Below, in pieces: positions 1-5,231 of a stretch of DNA of 7,392 bases (its first letter is position 1; every line of letters begins with the position of its first letter). Origin of the DNA: Sedimentisphaerales bacterium (GTDB taxonomy: Bacteria; Planctomycetota; Phycisphaerae; Sedimentisphaerales; SG8-4); contig JAFGCA010000080.1 of assembly GCA_016932895.1 (NCBI GenBank), forward strand, positions 1 through 7,392, written 5' to 3'. The notes under the pieces were generated by a model, which was given only the letters and a program-made list of their open reading frames with translations, was not told where the DNA came from and ran no database searches. Both the position numbers and the translations under genes were made by a program.

Positions 1-1
1 C

Positions 2-29
2 ATCTCCAAGAGATCTTTTTCTCGGAGAT
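2..29. other. Imperfect hairpin at the window edge
   Basis: Bases 2-7 (ATCTCC) pair with 24-29 (GGAGAT). After one A/C mismatch, 9-13 pair with 18-22 including a G-U pair, leaving a 4-nt loop. No T-tract follows on the plus strand, so it is not a canonical intrinsic terminator. It could be the end of an upstream transcript or a decayed repeat. The neighbouring gene lies outside the window, so its role cannot be decided. Confidence 0.35.
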
Positions 30-357
30 ATCGTCCAATACTGGGACCGAAGGCGAGAAAACTATCTGTAACGATGCTACAGTCTCAAGAAAACCGAGAA
101 TTATCTGGATATTGTCGCATGTGGGTCTATTTCTGTCGCGACACCCAACCCAGACGAGTCGGGACCATACGGGCCGCTGATATTCAAAAGCTGACGGACT
201 CCCAAACCGCCATAATCTCTTGCCAGTCAAGGCGGTTACGGCTGTCGCCCAAGACATCTGGCGCGCCGTGCCGAAGGTTTCAGTCCTCAGGGACGAACTG
301 TTTGTATTGCACGACAGCGCGACACAGCATACGTGCAGGCGAAGAACCGCATTCTGA

Positions 358-387
358 GGCGAAGACTCGTGGGCCAGAGGCTTCGCC
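358..387. other. Hairpin upstream of the thiamine gene
   Basis: GGCGAAG (358-364) pairs with CTTCGCC (381-387). After one mismatch, CTC (366-368) pairs with GAG (377-379), leaving an 8-nt loop. The octamer AGGCGAAG also occurs at 337-344, so an alternative pairing with 381-387 is possible. No U-tract follows, and the conserved TPP aptamer sequences are absent. It lies upstream of the proposed thiamine-gene promoter, so it would not be in that mRNA. Confidence 0.3.
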
Positions 388-462
388 GGACTCGGCACCG
401 CAGACGACGAGAAACGGGTGTAGTGCGCGGGGTTTTTGCTGTCGAGACGAAAGCTGTTGACG

Positions 463-468
463 TATAAT
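463..468 (+). promoter_or_regulatory. Perfect -10 box, giving a leaderless transcript
   Basis: TATAAT sits with its last base 10 nt before the ATG at 479, so transcription would start at about 475-479 and leave a leader of 0-4 nt. No good -35 is seen at 16-18 bp spacing; TTGCTG at 436-441 is 21 bp away. The TTGACG directly abutting the box at 457-462 is too close to act as a -35. Supporting evidence is that no Shine-Dalgarno exists between the in-frame stop at 458 and the start codon. Confidence 0.45.
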
Positions 469-478
469 TGCCGGCGTT

Positions 479-1549
479 ATGGAGAGATCTGCGTACAGGA
501 TTATTGATGCGAATTTCAACCGGGCGCGGGAGGCGATTCGGGTGGTGGAGGAGTACTGCCGGTTCGTTCTGAATTGCGCGGCGTTGAGCGAACGGGCCAA
601 GCAGCTTCGCCACGAGTTGTCCACTGCCATCGGCCGATTGGACGCGGGGCGGCTCCTGGCCGGCAGGGACACGCTGGGCGACGTCGGCGTGGGGCAGAAG
701 GTCGAGGGCCAGCTCCAGCGCGTCACGCTGAAGGACTGCTTCACGGCCGGAGCCAAGCGGCTGACCGAAGCGCTGCGGGCCCTGGCGGAAACGATTCAGA
801 CCGAGAACGGCGCCGTCGCCAGGTCCATCGAGCAGCTTCGCTATCGGGCCTACACGCTGGAGAAGGACATCGCGCTCTTTGCCGAGCCCGTCGAGCGGTT
901 CAACCGGGTCCGGCTCTACGTGATGATCACCAGCGACCTGCCGGGCGAGATTCTTTCGCTGACGAGCCGGTGCGCCGCCGGCGGGGCCGACTGCATCCAG
1001 TTGCGGGCCAAGAGCATGCCGGACGACCGCTTTTTTGCGGTGGCGGTCGAGTTTGTCGATATCTGCCGGGAGCTGGGGACGTTGAGCATCATCAACGACC
1101 GCTGTGACATCGGCATCGCGGCCGGGGCCGACGGGGTGCACCTGGGCCAGAACGACTTGCCCGTCGCACAGGCCCGGAGGCTCCAGTTGACGCCGCTGAT
1201 TATCGGCACGAGCACGCACGACGCAAAGGAGTTGGAGGGGGCCTGTCAGGCGTTGCCCACGTACGTGAGCCTGGGTCCGCTCTTCGCCACGGGGACCAAG
1301 CCGGCGCTGGCGGTTGCAGGCCCGGCCTACGTCAAACAGGGCCTGGAGAAGCTGGCCGGCACGGGCATCAGCCACGTCGCCATCGGCGGCATCACCGCCG
1401 ACAACCTCGCGCAGGTCATCGCCGCCGGGGCCGATCGCGTGGCCGTCTGTGCGGCCGTTACCGAATCGTCCGACCCGGCCGAAGCGTGTCGCAGGCTCAA
1501 GGAAAAGCTCATCACCCTGACCGGGGAAGCACCACCGGCTGCCAGGTAA
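479..1549 (+). CDS. thiE: ThiD2-ThiE fusion: HMP-P kinase / thiamine phosphate synthase
   Basis: This 356-residue bifunctional cytosolic enzyme would phosphorylate HMP-P to HMP-PP (ThiD2) and condense HMP-PP with thiazole phosphate to thiamine phosphate (ThiE). Residues 1 to about 140 match the ThiD2 family in size (about 130) and in the opening RIIDANFNRAREAIRVVEEY pattern. ThiD2 is known as a strictly HMP-P-specific replacement for ThiD, often fused to ThiE. Residues about 145-350 are the ThiE TIM barrel: QLRAK (174-178), IIND (204-207; N206, D207), GVHLGQNDL with D226 as second Mg ligand, IGTSTH (242-247), GPLFATGTKP (266-275; T271, T273, K274) and AIGGI (301-305). The ATG at 479 is the only plausible start: TGA at 458-460 closes the frame upstream and the conserved residues begin at once. 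There is no Shine-Dalgarno; see the -10 box at 463-468. The ThiE family call is secure; the kinase half rests on a remembered family pattern. Confidence 0.93.
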   Translation: MERSAYRIIDANFNRAREAIRVVEEYCRFVLNCAALSERAKQLRHELSTAIGRLDAGRLLAGRDTLGDVGVGQKVEGQLQRVTLKDCFTAGAKRLTEALRALAETIQTENGAVARSIEQLRYRAYTLEKDIALFAEPVERFNRVRLYVMITSDLPGEILSLTSRCAAGGADCIQLRAKSMPDDRFFAVAVEFVDICRELGTLSIINDRCDIGIAAGADGVHLGQNDLPVAQARRLQLTPLIIGTSTHDAKELEGACQALPTYVSLGPLFATGTKPALAVAGPAYVKQGLEKLAGTGISHVAIGGITADNLAQVIAAGADRVAVCAAVTESSDPAEACRRLKEKLITLTGEAPPAAR

Positions 1550-1553
1550 AGAG

Positions 1554-1642
1554 AGGAGTTTTGCAAAATGGAGATTAGGCTTATATTCTTCAAGGAAATC
1601 GTTGGAATCCAGAAAGCCGGAGGCGCGAGGCTTGTAGGATAG
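1554..1642 (+). CDS. Possible 24-residue small ORF with its own RBS
   Basis: AGGAG at 1554-1558 lies 9 nt before ATG 1568, opening a 24-codon frame that ends at TAG 1640-1642. The peptide begins MEIRLIFFKEIVGI and ends in a Gly/Arg/Leu tail encoded by the first bases of the REP repeat. It starts 18 nt after the thiamine-gene stop. Its start codon lies within the left arm of the 15-bp inverted repeat. It may be a leader peptide, a truncated remnant whose 3' end was replaced by the repeat, or chance. I recognise no family. Coordinates include the ribosome binding site; the coding part is 1568-1642. Confidence 0.2.
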
Positions 1643-1723
1643 GCTTTAGCCCATGCGGTCTCTTCACACGCAGCGTTCGGCAGCATGGGCTAAAGCCCAT
1701 CCTACACTTAATCTCCATTTTGC
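1563..1723. repeat. 161-bp element bounded by 15-bp perfect inverted repeats
   Basis: The left arm GCAAAATGGAGATTA (1563-1577) is the exact reverse complement of 1709-1723. The 131 bp between them contain the REP pair at 1633-1706, so the structure is nested. No convincing target-site duplication flanks it: the left flank reads AGTTTT and the right flank CAGATT. It resembles a MITE or a snap-back duplication of sequence around a start codon. In RNA it would fold just 11 nt upstream of the AAGGAG ribosome binding site of the next gene, so it could affect that gene's translation or separate its expression from the thiamine gene. Confidence 0.6.
1633..1706. repeat. REPIN-like pair of inverted REP sequences
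   Basis: Two 24-nt arms, 1633-1656 and 1683-1706, are inverted copies matching at 23 of 24 positions, with a 26-nt spacer. Each arm is itself a small hairpin: in the right arm ATGGGC (1685-1690) pairs with GCCCAT (1695-1700) around a TAAA loop. The outer ends carry GTAG (1634-1637) and its complement CTAC (1702-1705), the tetranucleotide typical of REPs mobilised by RAYT (TnpA_REP, HUH-Y1) transposases. No RAYT gene lies in the window. A diverged single copy is at 5188-5212. Confidence 0.75.
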
Positions 1724-1734
1724 CAGATTCCAGT

Positions 1735-1740
1735 AAGGAG
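1735..1740 (+). promoter_or_regulatory. Strong ribosome binding site deciding the start at 1747
   Basis: AAGGAG lies 6 nt before ATG 1747. This favours that ATG over the in-frame TTG at 1720, which lies inside the inverted repeat, has no Shine-Dalgarno and would add nine charged residues in front of the signal peptide. Confidence 0.8.
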
Positions 1741-1746
1741 CAAACC

Positions 1747-3357
1747 ATGAGCCGAGCGAGCCAGATGAAGATCGTCGCGCTGGCAATTCTCGTCGTCTCA
1801 TATGTCACACAGCGCGGGCACGCTCAATCGTTGTGGGAATTGGCCCATCGGAACAAGAACGTCCTGAAGATCTCGACGCTGTTTACCGCGCAGAACGTGC
1901 GGGCGTATCTGTCCGGCGGGGCGGGCCTCAACGACGCCATCGACTGGTGCAAGAAGACCGGCGTGACGCACGTGTTTATCGAGACGTTCCGTGACGGCTA
2001 CACCGCGCCGCGAGAGGTCCTGGAGAATGCCAAAACGCGGTTCCAGCAGGCGGGCTTCGACGTTTCCGGTTGCGTGACGCCGACCAACATCGGCAAGAAA
2101 TCCACGCGCTGGGAGATTATCGCCTGCTATACCGACGAGCCCACGCAGAAGCGGACCCAGGAAATCTTCGAGTACACGGCTTCGATCTTCGACGAGATCA
2201 TGATCGACGATTTCTGGTTCACCGATTGCGATTGCGAGTCCTGCAAGCAGGCCCGGGGCGAGCGGAGCTGGGCACAGTACCGTTGCGAACTTATGACGCG
2301 CGTGAGCCGGCAGCGCGTCCTTGAGCCGGCCCGCAAGGTCAATCCCGACGTCAAGATCATCATCAAGTATCCGCAGTGGTACGACAACTTCCACAATCGC
2401 GGGTACGAGGTCGTGCAACAGACGGTCGACTTCGACAGGATCTGGGTCGGAACCGAGACGCGCGATCCGGACAGCGAGCGCTGGGGCAGGAAGGCACAGT
2501 ACGAGGCCTACTACATCATGCGCTGGCTGGGTGCCATCGGCGGCGTCAAGACCGGTGGCGGTTGGTTCGATCCGTACGGCACGCACGAGCAGACGTACGT
2601 CGAGCAGGCGCGGCAGACGGTATTGGCCGACGCCAAAGAGATGCTGCTGTTCTGCTATGGCTCGCTGCTGCGCGAGACGGGGCCGGCCAACGTGGAGAAG
2701 CTCCGCACGGAGATTCCCGGCCTGTTTCAACTGGCCAGGTTCGTACGCGACAAGCCGCTCAAGGGAATTGCCGCACCGAAGCCGCCCAACAGCGACGCGC
2801 ACGACGAGCAGTACGTTTACGATTTCGTCGGCATGTTGGGTCTGCCTCTCGTGCCGACGGCGCAGATCGATGCCGCCGCGCCGGCCGCATTCTTGCCGGT
2901 CCACGCGATGAAGGATTCGCAACTCCAACCGAAGCTCGGACGGATGCTCGCCGCCGACAAGCCCGCTCTCATTACAGACGGTCTTGCCGCTCGACTTGCG
3001 ACCTCTGTCACGGACGACAAGAACCTGCTCGTGCTGGAGGTCAAGGGCAATCCCCGGAGTTTGCTCGGGTTGACCCGACGCGAGCTCAAGCCCATCCGCG
3101 ACAAAATGCTCGCGCCGTTTGGAGTTCAGTTTGATGCACCGAATAGGGTAGCACTGTACCTGATTGGCGATGATTGCGTCGTTGTTGAGAATTTCAACGA
3201 CGAGCCCGTGACGGCGTCGCTGGAATTCGCCCAGCCCGTCGACGCGCGCAAGGCCCTCGTTCTTCCGACCGACGGTGTGGCCGAGTTCTCCTGCGAGGCG
3301 GGCAGAATCGATTTCAAGAAGATCACTCCGCGAACCCTCGTGGCGCTGACCTATTAA
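1747..3357 (+). CDS. Secreted TIM-barrel, glycoside-hydrolase-like protein of unassigned family
   Basis: This 536-residue protein has a Sec signal peptide (residues 1-26: Lys8, hydrophobic 9-20, cleavage after GHA before QS). Residues about 30-330 read as a (beta/alpha)8 glycosidase-like barrel with strand-end acidic motifs: VFIETFRDGY early, IMIDDFWF (151-158; D154, D155), IIIKYPQWYD (204-213), VGTETRD (234-240; E237) and TGGGWFDPYGT (269-279). D154/D155 and E237 are the best catalytic candidates (inference). CDCESC at 161-166 could form a disulfide or bind a metal. Residues about 355-435 resemble the glutamine-amidotransferase-like fold of multidomain glycosidases, and about 460-536 look like a small beta domain ending VALTY. 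It has an AAGGAG ribosome binding site, and the GH99 gene follows 15 nt downstream, so both are likely co-transcribed. I recognise a pattern common in planctomycete proteins but cannot name a GH family; the substrate is unknown. Confidence 0.85.
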   Translation: MSRASQMKIVALAILVVSYVTQRGHAQSLWELAHRNKNVLKISTLFTAQNVRAYLSGGAGLNDAIDWCKKTGVTHVFIETFRDGYTAPREVLENAKTRFQQAGFDVSGCVTPTNIGKKSTRWEIIACYTDEPTQKRTQEIFEYTASIFDEIMIDDFWFTDCDCESCKQARGERSWAQYRCELMTRVSRQRVLEPARKVNPDVKIIIKYPQWYDNFHNRGYEVVQQTVDFDRIWVGTETRDPDSERWGRKAQYEAYYIMRWLGAIGGVKTGGGWFDPYGTHEQTYVEQARQTVLADAKEMLLFCYGSLLRETGPANVEKLRTEIPGLFQLARFVRDKPLKGIAAPKPPNSDAHDEQYVYDFVGMLGLPLVPTAQIDAAAPAAFLPVHAMKDSQLQPKLGRMLAADKPALITDGLAARLATSVTDDKNLLVLEVKGNPRSLLGLTRRELKPIRDKMLAPFGVQFDAPNRVALYLIGDDCVVVENFNDEPVTASLEFAQPVDARKALVLPTDGVAEFSCEAGRIDFKKITPRTLVALTY

Positions 3358-3372
3358 CGACTCTTGGTACGG

Positions 3373-5142
3373 ATGGCACCGATGAACAGAAAGATGCGCA
3401 GGTTCTTCCTCATTATAGTCGCGCTGGCTGTCGCGACAGCTATTTCCGGCGCCGCTCGCGCCCAGACCGAACGTCATCCGGCAATCCAGCGCCGGGTCAT
3501 GGCATTCTACTATCCTTGGTATGGAACGGCCGACGGTCCCGGCGGGGCGGGCCGAACGGTCCATTGGGGTCGTATCGACGTCGATAACAAGGACATCGCC
3601 GCCAGCACCCACTACCCGGCGCTCGGCGCCTACGATTCTCACGACGCCGAGGTCATCAACAAGCATTGCCTCTGGGCCAAGGCCTGCCACGTCGATACGC
3701 TGATCGTGAGCTGGTGGGGTCACGGCGAGTACGCCGACCGGGCCATGGGCAGCATCCTCGACGCGTGCGAGCGTCACGGCCTGCGGGCCTGCATCTATTA
3801 CGAGACGACGCCAAGCCCGCAGACGCCCGAGACCGCCGCCCGGGACATTATCAAGGTTCTCCGCAAGTACGGCGGCCACCGCGCGCATCTCAAAGTCGAC
3901 GGCAGCCCCGTGGTCTTCATCTACGGCCGGGCGGTCGGCGAGCTGGGCCTTGCCGGCTGGCTCGAAACGGTCGATGCGATCAAGGCGACACACAAGGGTG
4001 GCGTCACCGCTATCGGCGATCAATTCAGCTACGGATCGGCGTGCGTCTTCGACGGCGTCCATACGTACAACACCGCCGGTTCGCTGCGCGGGCTCGCTCC
4101 GGCCGAGATAGAGACCTGGGCCTCCGGAACATACGGAAAGTGGGTCGAGCTGGCTGACCGCGCGGGCAAGATCAGCACGATCACGGTCATTCCGGGCTAC
4201 GACGACACCAAGATCCGCACGCCCGGTCTGGCGGTCGAACGATTCGACGGGCGGTCGTACCGCATTCAGTGGGAGCGCGCCATCGCCGCCGATCCGCACT
4301 GGGTCCTGATCACGAGCTTCAACGAGTGGCATGAAGGCAGTGAGATCGAGCCGTCCGCCGAGTATGGGGACCAGTACCTCGAGCTTACCGCCCGGTACGC
4401 CGCCCGCTTCAAGTCCACGTCGCGGGCAGATCATGCGCCGGCTCGGGCGCCGGTTTTGTCCGAAAAGGACGGAACCCTGCTGCGCGAGAAGCTGCAACGA
4501 TTTCGAATCGGCGTTCTGCCTGACGCCGAATCCATGGCCTTCTGGTGGCTGATCGATGTGGGCGTCAAGCCCGAGGTCCTCACGTGGGAGAGCCTGGCGA
4601 CGGGGAATCTGACCGCTTCGCGATATCCGATTCTGCTCTACTGTGCGGGCGAGCATTACCGCCGCACGGTGCGCGAGCAGGGTGACGTCGACGCGGCGCT
4701 TCAGCGCTACTTGCAGCAGGGCGGCTTTCTGGTGGCCCTGCCTTCCCGGCCGTGGCCTTTTTATTACGACGAAAGCGGCGCGGTGGTGAACCAGAGCCAT
4801 CGCTTCGGCCTGACGCTTCGCGGGGGATGGGAGCAGCCGCCCGAGGGGGCGGAGCTGGTTTTCGTGCAGCCCGAGCGCCGGTTGCCCCATGTGCCGGCGC
4901 GCTTCGATTTCCCCAACGCCGGAGATCTCCGCTGGCGAGGTTTCTTCGCGCGAGATCAGAAGAGCTGCATCTCTCTGCTGCAATTGCGTGACCGGGGGAA
5001 TTCGCTCGGCGATGCCGTCGCCTGCGCGACCCTGGAAGACGGCGGGCACGTCGCCTATGCATGGTTCGAGCTGTTCAACGGCCCCCAACCCGAGCCGTTG
5101 CTCTACGACCTGTTCACTTTCGTAACCGACCGCCTCGATTAA
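3373..5142 (+). CDS. Secreted GH99-family endo-alpha-mannosidase-like enzyme with extra C-terminal domain
   Basis: The protein has 589 residues from ATG 3373. A signal peptide (basic MNRKMRR, hydrophobic 11-24, cleavage after ARA at about residue 30) indicates export. Residues about 40-346 match GH99: AFYYPWYG (44-51), HYPALGAYDSHD, TLIVSWWGHG, and ITSFNEWHEGSEIE with E318 and E321 in the NEWHEG motif. These correspond to the two GH99 catalytic glutamates three residues apart, which work through a 1,2-anhydro-sugar intermediate. Known GH99 enzymes cleave internal alpha-1,2-mannan or N-glycan mannosides. After a linker (347-362), residues 363-589 form an additional alpha/beta domain (RFRIGVLPDAESMAFWWL, then PILLYCAG and GGFLVALPSR) resembling a glutamine-amidotransferase-like fold; most GH99 proteins are only about 350-380 residues. 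No clear Shine-Dalgarno is present; ATG 3382, 3394 or TTG 3364 are alternative starts. It is probably co-transcribed with the preceding gene, which lies in the same frame. Confidence 0.88.
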   Translation: MAPMNRKMRRFFLIIVALAVATAISGAARAQTERHPAIQRRVMAFYYPWYGTADGPGGAGRTVHWGRIDVDNKDIAASTHYPALGAYDSHDAEVINKHCLWAKACHVDTLIVSWWGHGEYADRAMGSILDACERHGLRACIYYETTPSPQTPETAARDIIKVLRKYGGHRAHLKVDGSPVVFIYGRAVGELGLAGWLETVDAIKATHKGGVTAIGDQFSYGSACVFDGVHTYNTAGSLRGLAPAEIETWASGTYGKWVELADRAGKISTITVIPGYDDTKIRTPGLAVERFDGRSYRIQWERAIAADPHWVLITSFNEWHEGSEIEPSAEYGDQYLELTARYAARFKSTSRADHAPARAPVLSEKDGTLLREKLQRFRIGVLPDAESMAFWWLIDVGVKPEVLTWESLATGNLTASRYPILLYCAGEHYRRTVREQGDVDAALQRYLQQGGFLVALPSRPWPFYYDESGAVVNQSHRFGLTLRGGWEQPPEGAELVFVQPERRLPHVPARFDFPNAGDLRWRGFFARDQKSCISLLQLRDRGNSLGDAVACATLEDGGHVAYAWFELFNGPQPEPLLYDLFTFVTDRLD

Positions 5143-5153
5143 TGAGGCTTCCC

Positions 5154-5181
5154 TGTCATTGCGAGCGCAGCGAAGCAATCT
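5154..5181. repeat. Dispersed 'CERSEAI'-type short repeat
   Basis: The 28-nt sequence begins TGTCATTGCGAGCG and ends GCGAAGCAATCT. It is a familiar intergenic repeat of many bacterial genomes, recognisable because it translates to CHCERSEAI on one strand and LLRCARNDR on the other. ATTGC (5158-5162) pairs with GCAAT (5175-5179). It sits 11 nt after the GH99 stop codon, in the gap between convergent genes. Only one copy is in the window, so repeat status rests on recognition. Confidence 0.65.
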
Positions 5182-5187
5182 ATAGTC

Positions 5188-5212
5188 AGCGTGGGCTAAA
5201 GTCCATCCTGCG
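5188..5212. repeat. Single diverged REP half, same family as 1683-1706
   Basis: It matches the right arm of the REP pair (1682-1706) at 21 of 25 positions in the same orientation. It retains a short hairpin, TGGGC (5192-5196) with GTCCA (5201-5205) around TAAA, including one G-U pair. The CTAC end has decayed to CTGC, and no partner arm follows. It lies 6 nt after the CERSEAI-type repeat, and the pair may act together as a bidirectional transcript end between the convergent genes (inference); no T-tract terminator is seen in 5143-5231. Confidence 0.65.
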
Positions 5213-5231
5213 CCGCACCCCAGCGTGTTTG

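Larger units (their letters stand above)
1..478. other. Upstream region with no supportable gene
   Basis: I see no protein-coding gene here. An open frame at 74-460 (+) has low-complexity Ser/Arg/Cys-rich composition, no Shine-Dalgarno and no recognisable motif. Frame +1 (181-357) gives a short stretch resembling a secreted-protein or propeller start (residues DIWRAVPKVSVLRDELFVLH, about 253-312), but it has no start codon and ends at TGA 355, so at most it is a decayed fragment. GC is visibly lower than in the flanking genes. The stretch contains a hairpin at 2-29, a TGTCGCGACA palindrome at 134-143, a hairpin at 358-387 and the -10 box at 463-468. No TPP-riboswitch core is visible. Confidence 0.6.

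Noticed and set aside
74..460. A 128-codon plus-strand open frame before the thiamine gene
   Set aside because: No Shine-Dalgarno, no family pattern, and Ser/Arg/Cys-rich composition typical of noncoding sequence.
330..478. TPP riboswitch upstream of the thiamine gene
   Set aside because: A CTGAGG and hairpins are present, but the conserved aptamer blocks (GGGTGC, CTGAGA with ACCC, and the GATCTGGATAATGCCAGCG-like arm) are not, and the promoter seems to lie downstream.
287..1375. A 362-codon minus-strand open frame opposite the thiamine gene
   Set aside because: It is the antisense shadow of the ThiD2-ThiE coding sequence, with no domain pattern and no ribosome binding site.
1798..5178. A 1126-codon open frame on the minus strand, opposite both secreted-protein genes
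   Set aside because: It is antisense to two genes with signal peptides and recognisable domains, its own translation is Arg/Leu/Gly/Val-rich with no motif, and its first residues are just the CERSEAI-type repeat read on the minus strand (LRCARNDR). It reflects the high-GC third-position bias of the real genes.
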